Source of the DNA: Cytophagales bacterium
GTDB lineage: Bacteria > Bacteroidota > Bacteroidia > Cytophagales > Cyclobacteriaceae
NCBI GenBank assembly: GCA_033344775.1
Contig: JAWPMT010000002.1
Location: forward strand, 558,001 to 622,000
Length of the DNA stretch: 64,000 nt
Direction of reading: 5' to 3'
Below the pieces are notes generated by a model that made no database searches, was not told where the DNA came from, and saw only the letters and a program-made list of their open reading frames with translations. The position numbers were made by a program, and so were the translations under genes. Shown here in pieces: positions 1-9,510 of this stretch (its first letter is position 1; every line of letters starts with the position of its first letter).

Positions 1-1
1 T

Positions 2-3000
2 GTGGTAGATGGCAGTAATGTGATCACTTTAGACAATACGGGTATCACCTCGGGGGCCATCGCTGGTACTGGAACCACCGATTCGGAGAATTTTGCCATC
101 GATACGGGGATTCCCAGAGTAGCGAGTATCTTATGTACCACGGGTTGTGACGATGTGTATACTGCTGCAGGTTCAAATCGTACCTTGGCCATAGATGTCA
201 ATTTTGACAGGGATGTGACCCTTACTGGGTCCATGAATCTCGAACTCGAATTTGTGGTCGCCAACAGGAGTGCGATTGTTACCCAGAATAGTGCTCAGAG
301 CTTCACGGCTACCTATGACCTTACACAATCTGATCTTAATACCCAGTTGGACTACACGGGTACAGGCGCACTTACCCTGGCTACAGCTAGTACCATTACG
401 GGAAATAGCAATGGGCAAGCCGCGGATCTGACCTTAGTCGAGCCTGGGGCTGTTGGATCCATCAGCGAAAACAGAACGATATACATCGACCTGATCCCTC
501 CACAAATTGTTACCATTTTGAGGCAAAGTCCTGCCAATGAAATCTTCTCAGGTGAAGAGGTGACCTTTAGAGTGGCGTTTACGGAAGACATAGAACCTAC
601 CTCTTTCGGGGGTGCTGATTTCGTACTCAATGGAACTGCAGCAGGTACAGGTACGGTCGGAACCGGGCAAATGGTTGACTCGAAAACCTACGATTATACC
701 GTAACAGGTCTTAGCGGCAGTAATGGAACACTGGGTTTAACCTACAATGGATCACTCACTGATCTGGTCACCAACAATGCTTTATCCGCAGCTGCACCAG
801 GCACGGATCAACAATATACGTTGATCAATACGGTCCCAGGTTTCGAAACGACAGCTTCGGGGACTTCCATTGCTCAGGGAGATGATTTTAATTATGATAT
901 CGAGGTTTCGTCAAACCTTAATGGGGCTGCCTATGACATTAGCAGTTCTACGCTACCCACATGGTTGGAATTAATCACCAATGATACCATTATGACCATT
1001 GCTGGAACAGGAAGCTCAGGAACTACGGGTAATGGGGGCGATGCTTTAAGTGCCAAGTTCGGACCTTTCTTAAGGGATGTGACCTACGATGGTGATGGCA
1101 ATCTGTACATTGTAGATCGCAATAACCACATGATCCGAAAAGTGGGTACGGACAATTTGGTCAGTCAATTTGCAGGAACAGGTTCTTCAGGATTCTCAGG
1201 GGACGGTAGTGGGGCTGTCAGTGCTACGCTCAATTTTCCTTCAAGTATAGCATTTGATGATGCTGGGAATGCGTACATCGCTGATGATTTCAATTATCGG
1301 ATAAGAAAAGTAGATGCAAGTGGTAATATTTCCACCATCGCTGGAAATGGTACACAAGGATTTTCTGGTGACGGAGGAGCAGCTACCTCTGCCATGATCA
1401 ATCGGCCGATCTCGCTGGCTGTTGGACCTGATGGCGATTTGTACATTGCTGAAGAATTAAGAATTCGAAAAGTAGACCTCTCAACCGGAGATATTAGTAC
1501 CGTAGCTGGAAATGGAACAGGTACATTCGTTTCTGGGGTAACTCCAAGCAATTCAGGCTTTGTGATTAATGCGATTGCCATTGATAATGTGGGTTCCATT
1601 TACATCGCTTCTCAATCCCATGCGGTAAGGAAAATTGATGGGATTACTGGTTTGACCTCTTCGATTGCAGGAACGGGTACAAATGGGTTTTCTGGAGATG
1701 GCGGAGCAGCCACAAGTGCGCAATTAGATAACCCCAATGCCATTGCTGTTGATGGGGATGGTAATGTATTTATCGCAGAAAGGGAAAATGATCGCATCCG
1801 GGTGATTGATAAAGGCGGCATGATTCGGACCCTTGGTGGAAATGGTGTCCTTGCGTTTTCTGGAGATGGCGGGCCTGCGACTTCAGCGGCCATTCTTAAC
1901 CCTGAAGGATTGGCCATAAATGAAAATGGAAGAGTGATATTCTCAGATGCCGGGAATTTACGCATCAGAGCGATCGAAACCAACAGAGCGCGATTGACAG
2001 GATCTGCGGATCAGTCAGCAGTTGGGACACATGAGATCACGCTTACAGCGACTAATGGATCAGAAAGTGTGGATCAGATGTTTACCATCGACGTAGCAAA
2101 TGTGAATGATACACCTACACTAAGCCCTAGACTGGGTTCCACGACGATTGCTACGGAAGAAGTGCGATACGATTATATCACTTATGTGAGCGATATTGAT
2201 GGAGACCTGGTCAATCTATCCGTTACTGATAAACCTTCCTGGATGTCAGCAGACCTTACTACAGAAGTTTTCACTTTTGTTTCCAGTACAGGAGTGACAG
2301 ATCTTGTTCATAGCGATGATCAATTCTTCTTTACCAGTCAGGATAATAACGCTATTTACCGGGTTGATAATTTAGGTGGTTCACAAACACAGATTGCGGG
2401 ACAGGCCAATAATTCACCTGGATTTACAGATGGAGATGGCCTCAATGCCGCTTTTGAAACCCCTTTTGCGATAGATGCAGCTGCCAATGGTGACCTCTAT
2501 GTCATTGATCAGGATAACCATGCTTTAAGGAAGATCACAGATGTTGATGGTAATGTTACCGTAACCACCATTGCGGGAAATGGATCGGCAGGCAATGCTA
2601 CTGGTGCTGCCAGTAATGCGACGGCTACTTTTGATACACCGACCAATGTTCTGGTGGCTTCTAATGGTGATGTCTACATTACAGATGCTGGCAACGTGGT
2701 GATCAAGAAGCTTAGTGCGGGCATGATCACGACCTTAAAAGATGGTAGTGGAGTAGATTTTACCTTCACGCAGCCTTATGGACTGGCCATGGATGATGCA
2801 GGAGTACTTTATGTGACTGATTTTGGTGATCATACGGTATACAGTATTGATGGAACGACCAGGACTTTGTTGGCGGGTACTTCAGCCACAATCGGATTTA
2901 CCGATGGAGATGGTGGTGCAGCGCTCTTTGATGAGCCTGCAGGAATCACCACCAATGGAGATGGTTCTGTGCTATTTGTTGCTGAAAGTGGAAATGGACA

Positions 3001-6000
3001 GATCCGAAGATTGGATATTGACGGAGCTACGGTGACCGTTTCTACCTTAGCCAGCACACTCGATACGCCTGTAGGCATGATCCAAAACCCTGAAAATGGC
3101 GCATTGCTGGTAGCTGACCTGGGATTCAATTCGATCACGGAACATTATCATGCCATCACGGTCTTTGGCAACCCAACCAATGAAGATGTGGGAGTCAATA
3201 CAGTTGAATTCACTATGAATGACGGAACGGCAGATTTTACCAGTGAGCTAAACGTTTTTGTCAAAAACACGAACGATGCACCGGAGTTTACCAGCACCGC
3301 ACCATCCACTACGACCGAAGATCAGGCATTTACTTACACCATGGAAGGAACAGATATGGATGGTGATGCCATTGCGTTCGACGTGACGACACTACCTGAT
3401 TGGTTGACTTTTGAAGCCAGCGAGTTCCTGGTCTCTACTGTTGCTGGAGACGGTAGCTTTACGGTTAATGGAGATGGAGGAGTAGCTACTGCAGCCGGAA
3501 TCGGATCACCGGATGATCTTGCTGCAGATCAGGCAGGAAACATTTACATCGCGCATGAAAACTATATACGCAAAGTAGATACTGATGGCAATATCTCTAC
3601 CATCATTGGAGATGGAACCGCGGCCAATACCGGAGATTCTGGACCTGGAGTTGATGCGCAAATTACAAATATCAACGATTTGCATGTTGGACCGGAAGGG
3701 AACCTGTTCATATCAGTAGAAGGAGCCATTCGCAAACTGGATATTAATGGCATGATAACTTCAATTGCTGGTGCTGCCGGTATTTCAGGTACTGCTGGTA
3801 CAGGGGACGGTGGTAATGCCACTGCTGCGACTTTCAATCAGAATAGCGGGATTTTCGTGGACCAGGATGGTAATATTTTCGTGGCGGATCAGTCAGACAA
3901 CACAGTGAGGAAAATCGATGGAAATGGCATGATCAGTACGGTAGCAACAGGCGTTACCTTTCCATTTGATATTGTGGTAGATAAAGATGGAAATATCTAC
4001 GCAGTAAACGATGGCTCCACTGGTCTTCTCAAGATCGATGCGAGTGATAACAAGACTGATCTAACGGCCGCAAGTGATATCCATTTTTCTACCCAGGATA
4101 TTGCCATTGATAACCTCGGTAATATTTATGGAACTACTTCCTTTAGTCCTGCCAATCAAATCAAAGTATACAATATTGATTCCGATGAAGTATCGATCAT
4201 TGCAAATGATGATAATACAGGAAGCTTTTTCGGAGATGGGGGAGTAGCGAGTGACGCTGCGTTTAATACGATTTCTGCAGTAGCAGTGGGTCCTGATGGT
4301 AGTGTTTTTGTAGCGGATCAGAATAATGGGCGTATTCGAAAATTAACACCTCAAGGCCCTAAGATCACAGGAACGCCAACCCAGGGTGAGCTTGGAAATC
4401 ACAATATCGTATTGAATGTTTCCGATGGCACACTCTCGGATGATCAAAGCTTTACTTTGACCGTCAATAACCTGCCGGAAATTACAAATGTCACTTCAAC
4501 AGACGGAACATATACGGAAGGAGATGTATTGGACATTGTCGTCACTTTTGATGGTGATGTTACTTCCAGTGGTACAGGAGTAACTCCAAGTTTTGCGCTG
4601 GAAACCGGTTCTGCGGATCAAGTCATTACTCAGAGTGCGAACTCCGGTTCGACAGTGACCTTTACTTATACAGTAATAGAAGGACATAATTCCTCGGATT
4701 TGGCTTATAATTCTACCTCCATTGACGTTGGCGATTACACCATTCAATCACCTGCAGGTGTAGATGCGGACCTTACTTTGCCTACAGTTGGAGCCGCTGG
4801 ATCGCTGAGTGCCAATCAAGCCATCGTAGTTGATACGGAGGAACCCACGTTGACCAATGTATCCATCGCTTCTAACAATGCTTCCAATAATCTGGCAAGA
4901 GAAGGGGACGAGATCACATTGTCGATTACTTCTTCAGAGGCCCTGTCCGCGAACCCAACCGTGACCATTGCTGGTAATACAGCTACTGTGACCAGTCAGA
5001 GTTCCACCACCTATGAGGCTACCTATACCATGACGAATAATGATACAGAAGGAGAGGTAACATTGACCATCAATTTTGCTGATGAAGCTGGAAATGTGGG
5101 AACTGAAGTAACGGCAACGACTGATGGAAGCACGGTTACTTATGATACAACGAGTCCTTCTGTCGTACTCTCTTCTACAGTTTCAGCAGTGACCAATGCA
5201 ACAAGTTTTGACCTGACCATAACTTTCAGCTCGGACGTTTCCGGATTTACCATCGATGATTTGACACTATCTAACGCAGATGCCAGTAATTTCAGTGGGA
5301 GTGATTCGGAATATACAGTTACCCTGACACCACAATTGGAAGGGGCATTGTCTGTCGATGTAGTAGCAGCGGTGGCTCAGGATGCCTCTGGCAATGGCAA
5401 TGTTGCCGCAACTACGTTTGAAGTCAATTATGATGCGACTTCACCTACGGTAACTCTTTCAACCACGGATGAAGACGTCAATGCCGCATTTGAAGTGAGC
5501 ATTACATTTAGTGAGTCGGTAACAGGTTTTGAATTGGTAGACCTTACCGTTGGTAATGGTGTTGCCAGTGACTTATCTGGTTCCGAGAACAGTTATACTT
5601 TACTAATTACTCCGGAAACGGAAGGGGATGTAACCGTGAATCTTGCAGCTTCTTCTGCCAATGATGCAGCGGGGAATGCCAACAGAGCGGCTACTGAATT
5701 GTTAGTCAATTATGACATGACCAGTCCGACTCCTGTACTTTCAACCTCTTCGACAAATGTCAACGCAGCGTTTACACTGACCATCACTTTTGATGAATCA
5801 GTAGATGGGTTTACAGTTGATGATTTGACGATTGATAATGGAGCAGCGAGTGAATTTGCAGGTTCCGAGACTACCTACACAGCAACAATTACACCGGATG
5901 CTGAAGGAGAGCTTACCATAAATGTCGCAGCATCTGTGACCACTGATGCGGCTGGTAATGCCAATAGTGCGGCCTCCGAACTTTCAGTCAATTATGATGT

Positions 6001-9000
6001 CACCAGTCCTTCGCCAATACTATCTACGGCTTCCACTGATGTCAATGCATCGTTTGAAGTGACCATCACTTTTGATGAATCTGTAGATGGGTTTACTGTT
6101 GACGATCTGGAGATTGATAATGGAGCGGCTGATGATTTTTCCGGTACTGGTACAACTTTCACGGCAACAATCACACCAGATACCGAGGGAGAAGTTACCG
6201 TAAATGTAGCGTCATCTGTGGCCACCGATGCTGCTGACAATGCCAATACTGCGGCCTCTGAACTGTCTGTTAATTATGATGTAACCGGTCCTACACCGGT
6301 AATTTCTACGGCTTCCAATGACGTCAATGCATCGTTTGAAGTGACCATCACTTTTGATGAATCTGTGGATGGGTTTACTGTTGACGATCTGGCGATTGAT
6401 AATGGAGCGGCTGATGATTTTTCCGGTACTGGTACAACTTTCACGGCAACAATCACACCAGATACCGAGGGAGAAGTTACCGTAAATGTCGCAGCATCTG
6501 TGACCACTGATGCGGCTGGTAATGCCAATAGTGCGGCCTCCGAACTGTCTGTCAATTATGATGTCACCAGTCCTTCGCCAATACTATCTACGGCTTCCAA
6601 TGACGTCAATGCTTCGTTTGAAGTGACCATCACTTTTGATGAATCTGTAGATGGGTTTACTGTTGACGATCTGGCGATTGATAATGGAGCAGCTGATGAT
6701 TTTTCCGGTACTGGTACAACCTACATGACGACAATCACACCGGATACCGAGGGACATGTTACCGTAAATGTAGCGTCATCAGTGGCCACAGATGCTGCTG
6801 GCAATGCCAACAGTGCGGCCTCTGAACTGTCTGCTAATTATGATGTAACTGGTCCTACACCGGTACTTTCTACGGCCTCCACTGATGTCAATGCATCGTT
6901 TGAAGTGACCATCACTTTTGATGAATCTGTAGATGGGTTTACTGTTGACGATCTGGCGATTGATAATGGAGCAGCTGATGATTTTTCCGGTACTGGTACA
7001 ACCTACATGGCGACAATCACACCGGATACCGAGGGACATGTTACCGTAAATGTAGCGTCATCAGTGGCCACAGATGCTGCTGGCAATGCCAACAGTGCGG
7101 CCTCTGAACTGTCTGTTAATTATGATGTAACTGGTCCTACACCGGTACTTTCTACGGCTTCCACTGATGTCAATGCATCGTTTGAAGTGACCATCACTTT
7201 TGATGAATCAATAGATGGGTTTACCGTAGATGATCTGACGATTGATAATGGAGTGGCGGGTGATTTTGCAGGCTCTGGTACCACATACACGACAACAATC
7301 ACTCCGGAAACGGAAGGAGAAGTAACGGTAAATGTCGTGGCTGCTGTAGCCACAGATGCTGCTGGCAATGCCAATAGTGCAGCTACAGAACTAGCTGTGA
7401 ATTATGATTTCACTCCTCCAACACCCACACTTTCGACCTCTGACACAAATGTCAGTGCTGCATTTGATGTCACCATCACTTTTGATGAATCCGTGACAGG
7501 CTTTGAATTAGCTGATCTTTCGGTGACGAATGGCCTAGCGAGTGATCTTTCTGGTTCTGGTACTGTTTACACAGTGACAATCACACCATCTGAAGAAGGT
7601 TCCGTCGACATTTCGATTGCGGAAGGGGTGGCTGCGGATGCTGCTGGAAATGCTAATACGGCATCAAATACATTAAGTGTTAGTTTCGATGGTTCGGCCG
7701 ACACCACTGCTCCATCTGTTACCTTGACGACCGCAAGCACGTCGGTTTCCGGGTCTTTTGAAATTGAGATTACCTTTAGTGAATCGGTAATTGGATTTGA
7801 ACTGTCGGATATTTCAGTTACTAATGGGTCTGCAGCTGATCTTGAAGGGTCAGGCAGTGCCTACACGGCTACCATCACGCCCGAAGAAGCAGGAACGGTG
7901 GATATTTTGATTGCGGAAGGAGTGGCTACTGATGCTGCCGAAAATGCTAACACAGCGTCAAATACACTAAGCGTAACTTTCGAAGAAAATTCCGATACGA
8001 CCGCTCCATCTGTGACATTGACTACTGCGAACACGTCGGTTTCCGGGTCTTTTGAAATTGAGATTACCTTTAGTGAATCGGTAATTGGATTTGAACTGTC
8101 GGATATTTCAGTGACCAATGGAGCAGCAGCGGGCCTTGAAGGGTCAGGCAGTACCTACACGGCTACCATCACGCCCGAAGAAGCAGGAACGGTGGATATT
8201 TTGATTGCGGAAGGAGTGGCTACTGATGCTTCCGAAAATGCTAACACAGCGTCAAATACACTAAGCGTAACTTTCGAAGAAAATTCCGATACGACCGCTC
8301 CATCTGTGACATTGACTACTGCGAACACGTCGGTTTCCGGGTCTTTTGAGATCGATATTGATTTCAGTGAATCGGTGACAGGATTCGAATTGTCAGACAT
8401 TTCGGTGACCAATGGAGCAGCAGCGGGCCTTGAAGGGTCAGGCAGTACCTACACGGCTACCATCACGCCCGACGAAGAGGGAACTGTGGACATTTCGATT
8501 GCGGAAGGGGTTGTTGTCGATGCTGCCGGAAATGGTAATGAGGCCTCAAACACTTTGAGCGTAACTTTCGATGGTACTCCTGATACAACAGCACCATCGG
8601 TGACGATAACTACTGCAAATACATCCGTTTCCGGTGCCTTTGAAATTGAGATAGCCTTCAGTGAGTCAGTTACCGGGCTTGAGTTGTTAGATATTACGGT
8701 GGGTAATGGAACCGCCGGAAATCTGCAAGGTACGGGTAGTGTCTATTCGGCAACAATTACACCGACAGCATCAGGAACTGTCGACATATCTATTGCAGCA
8801 GGAGTAGTGGCAGATGCCGCGGGTAATGCCAATACTGCCTCAAATAGTTTGTCCGTCGAATTTACAGAAGCGGATACGACTGCCCCAACAGTCACGATTG
8901 CCACTGCTAGTTTGGAAGTGTCAGGTGAATTTGAGATCATGATAAATTTCAATGAGGAAGTCACTGGATTTGAAGCGTCCGATATTACCATAGAGAATGG

Positions 9001-9412
9001 TTCACTTTCCGGATTCACTGGTAGCGGCAGTAGTTATGGAGCGGTCGTGAACCCTTTAGAAACAGGCACTGTCACCATTAGTATCGCTTCAGGAGTTGCC
9101 ACAGATGCAGCAGGAAATAGCAATGAAGCAGGAACACTGGCTGTAGAGGCTATTTTAACAGAAACGACTTTATCCGTAGGGTTCAATGTTGATCAGGTTA
9201 AAGTGTACCCTAACCCCAGTTCAGATTTTCTATACATAGAATCGTCATTACAGGTAGTGCAGTTTAGTGTCTTTGACTTGCGGGGGAACCGGGTGTTGCA
9301 CGGAGAAAATGGCGTAAACAACATCGATGTGAGAGATCTAACAGGAGGGACTTATCTGTTGAAAATACTTACCAAAGAAGAAAGCCTGTCAAAATTATTC
9401 CTGAAAAAATAG
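2..9412 (+). CDS. Giant T9SS-secreted adhesin-like protein with NHL propellers and Ig-like repeats (5' end missing)
   Basis: The frame is open from the first bases, so the true start lies upstream; at least 3136 residues are present. Residues about 1-290 are beta-sandwich Ig-like segments. Three NHL-type propellers (about 325-660, 760-1050, 1142-1450), with recurring GDGG and DGxG.(I/V)YI(A/V)D signatures, each sit inside a putative-Ig/cadherin-like domain. Two further Ig-like domains follow, then 14 tandem Ig-like units of 94 or 98 residues (about 1717-3040). The last 75 residues form a type A sorting domain with the KVYPNPSSD motif and a lysine-rich end, so export by the type IX system is expected, to the cell surface or medium. 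Residues such as DDL.I.NGAA recur and are acidic, suggesting calcium-dependent rigidity (inference). A role in adhesion or surface binding is likely but not shown. Confidence 0.9.
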   Translation: MVDGSNVITLDNTGITSGAIAGTGTTDSENFAIDTGIPRVASILCTTGCDDVYTAAGSNRTLAIDVNFDRDVTLTGSMNLELEFVVANRSAIVTQNSAQSFTATYDLTQSDLNTQLDYTGTGALTLATASTITGNSNGQAADLTLVEPGAVGSISENRTIYIDLIPPQIVTILRQSPANEIFSGEEVTFRVAFTEDIEPTSFGGADFVLNGTAAGTGTVGTGQMVDSKTYDYTVTGLSGSNGTLGLTYNGSLTDLVTNNALSAAAPGTDQQYTLINTVPGFETTASGTSIAQGDDFNYDIEVSSNLNGAAYDISSSTLPTWLELITNDTIMTIAGTGSSGTTGNGGDALSAKFGPFLRDVTYDGDGNLYIVDRNNHMIRKVGTDNLVSQFAGTGSSGFSGDGSGAVSATLNFPSSIAFDDAGNAYIADDFNYRIRKVDASGNISTIAGNGTQGFSGDGGAATSAMINRPISLAVGPDGDLYIAEELRIRKVDLSTGDISTVAGNGTGTFVSGVTPSNSGFVINAIAIDNVGSIYIASQSHAVRKIDGITGLTSSIAGTGTNGFSGDGGAATSAQLDNPNAIAVDGDGNVFIAERENDRIRVIDKGGMIRTLGGNGVLAFSGDGGPATSAAILNPEGLAINENGRVIFSDAGNLRIRAIETNRARLTGSADQSAVGTHEITLTATNGSESVDQMFTIDVANVNDTPTLSPRLGSTTIATEEVRYDYITYVSDIDGDLVNLSVTDKPSWMSADLTTEVFTFVSSTGVTDLVHSDDQFFFTSQDNNAIYRVDNLGGSQTQIAGQANNSPGFTDGDGLNAAFETPFAIDAAANGDLYVIDQDNHALRKITDVDGNVTVTTIAGNGSAGNATGAASNATATFDTPTNVLVASNGDVYITDAGNVVIKKLSAGMITTLKDGSGVDFTFTQPYGLAMDDAGVLYVTDFGDHTVYSIDGTTRTLLAGTSATIGFTDGDGGAALFDEPAGITTNGDGSVLFVAESGNGQIRRLDIDGATVTVSTLASTLDTPVGMIQNPENGALLVADLGFNSITEHYHAITVFGNPTNEDVGVNTVEFTMNDGTADFTSELNVFVKNTNDAPEFTSTAPSTTTEDQAFTYTMEGTDMDGDAIAFDVTTLPDWLTFEASEFLVSTVAGDGSFTVNGDGGVATAAGIGSPDDLAADQAGNIYIAHENYIRKVDTDGNISTIIGDGTAANTGDSGPGVDAQITNINDLHVGPEGNLFISVEGAIRKLDINGMITSIAGAAGISGTAGTGDGGNATAATFNQNSGIFVDQDGNIFVADQSDNTVRKIDGNGMISTVATGVTFPFDIVVDKDGNIYAVNDGSTGLLKIDASDNKTDLTAASDIHFSTQDIAIDNLGNIYGTTSFSPANQIKVYNIDSDEVSIIANDDNTGSFFGDGGVASDAAFNTISAVAVGPDGSVFVADQNNGRIRKLTPQGPKITGTPTQGELGNHNIVLNVSDGTLSDDQSFTLTVNNLPEITNVTSTDGTYTEGDVLDIVVTFDGDVTSSGTGVTPSFALETGSADQVITQSANSGSTVTFTYTVIEGHNSSDLAYNSTSIDVGDYTIQSPAGVDADLTLPTVGAAGSLSANQAIVVDTEEPTLTNVSIASNNASNNLAREGDEITLSITSSEALSANPTVTIAGNTATVTSQSSTTYEATYTMTNNDTEGEVTLTINFADEAGNVGTEVTATTDGSTVTYDTTSPSVVLSSTVSAVTNATSFDLTITFSSDVSGFTIDDLTLSNADASNFSGSDSEYTVTLTPQLEGALSVDVVAAVAQDASGNGNVAATTFEVNYDATSPTVTLSTTDEDVNAAFEVSITFSESVTGFELVDLTVGNGVASDLSGSENSYTLLITPETEGDVTVNLAASSANDAAGNANRAATELLVNYDMTSPTPVLSTSSTNVNAAFTLTITFDESVDGFTVDDLTIDNGAASEFAGSETTYTATITPDAEGELTINVAASVTTDAAGNANSAASELSVNYDVTSPSPILSTASTDVNASFEVTITFDESVDGFTVDDLEIDNGAADDFSGTGTTFTATITPDTEGEVTVNVASSVATDAADNANTAASELSVNYDVTGPTPVISTASNDVNASFEVTITFDESVDGFTVDDLAIDNGAADDFSGTGTTFTATITPDTEGEVTVNVAASVTTDAAGNANSAASELSVNYDVTSPSPILSTASNDVNASFEVTITFDESVDGFTVDDLAIDNGAADDFSGTGTTYMTTITPDTEGHVTVNVASSVATDAAGNANSAASELSANYDVTGPTPVLSTASTDVNASFEVTITFDESVDGFTVDDLAIDNGAADDFSGTGTTYMATITPDTEGHVTVNVASSVATDAAGNANSAASELSVNYDVTGPTPVLSTASTDVNASFEVTITFDESIDGFTVDDLTIDNGVAGDFAGSGTTYTTTITPETEGEVTVNVVAAVATDAAGNANSAATELAVNYDFTPPTPTLSTSDTNVSAAFDVTITFDESVTGFELADLSVTNGLASDLSGSGTVYTVTITPSEEGSVDISIAEGVAADAAGNANTASNTLSVSFDGSADTTAPSVTLTTASTSVSGSFEIEITFSESVIGFELSDISVTNGSAADLEGSGSAYTATITPEEAGTVDILIAEGVATDAAENANTASNTLSVTFEENSDTTAPSVTLTTANTSVSGSFEIEITFSESVIGFELSDISVTNGAAAGLEGSGSTYTATITPEEAGTVDILIAEGVATDASENANTASNTLSVTFEENSDTTAPSVTLTTANTSVSGSFEIDIDFSESVTGFELSDISVTNGAAAGLEGSGSTYTATITPDEEGTVDISIAEGVVVDAAGNGNEASNTLSVTFDGTPDTTAPSVTITTANTSVSGAFEIEIAFSESVTGLELLDITVGNGTAGNLQGTGSVYSATITPTASGTVDISIAAGVVADAAGNANTASNSLSVEFTEADTTAPTVTIATASLEVSGEFEIMINFNEEVTGFEASDITIENGSLSGFTGSGSSYGAVVNPLETGTVTISIASGVATDAAGNSNEAGTLAVEAILTETTLSVGFNVDQVKVYPNPSSDFLYIESSLQVVQFSVFDLRGNRVLHGENGVNNIDVRDLTGGTYLLKILTKEESLSKLFLKK
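5150..7700 (+). repeat. Tandem 282-bp coding repeat, 9 units
   Basis: The equivalent codon of each unit recurs at 5192, 5474, 5756, 6038, 6320, 6602, 6884, 7166 and 7448, an exact 282-base (94-residue) period. Units starting near 6038, 6320, 6602 and 6884 are almost identical at nucleotide level over long stretches, whereas the outer units have diverged. This points to recent unequal exchange or local gene conversion in the middle of the array. Each unit encodes one Ig-like domain with an ITFDESVDGF-type core. Confidence 0.9.
7701..9130 (+). repeat. Tandem 294-bp coding repeat, 5 units
   Basis: A second subfamily of Ig-like units carries an extra DTTAPSVT linker. Equivalent serine codons lie at 7742, 8036, 8330 and 8624, an exact 294-base period (98 residues); the last unit is 291 bases later. 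The units at 7742 and 8036 and their linkers are nearly identical in DNA sequence. Confidence 0.88.
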
Positions 9413-9439
9413 CCCTTAACACCGCAACAATAGCACAAG

Positions 9440-9474
9440 GAGCCTCACTGAAAAGTGATGGCTCTTTGTTTTTT
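9440..9474 (+). terminator. Rho-independent terminator after the adhesin gene
   Basis: A stem GAGCC+TCACT pairs with AGTGA+GGCTC (one bulged T) around a GAAA tetraloop, followed by a T-rich run. It lies 28 bases after the adhesin stop codon. Confidence 0.8.
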
Positions 9475-9510
9475 AATGACAATTTAAGAGGTTCAAAGCC
9501 TCTTGATCAA

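Noticed and set aside
5992-8412. Several antisense open frames of 80-93 codons inside the adhesin repeats, similar to one another
   Set aside because: They are mirror images of the tandem Ig repeats in another frame; similarity comes from the sense coding repeat. Composition is unprotein-like and no start signals are seen.
5150-9130. A periodic repeat array that could be taken for CRISPR or a satellite
   Set aside because: The period is 282/294 bases, in one continuous reading frame encoding Ig-like domains; no short direct repeats with unique spacers and no cas genes.
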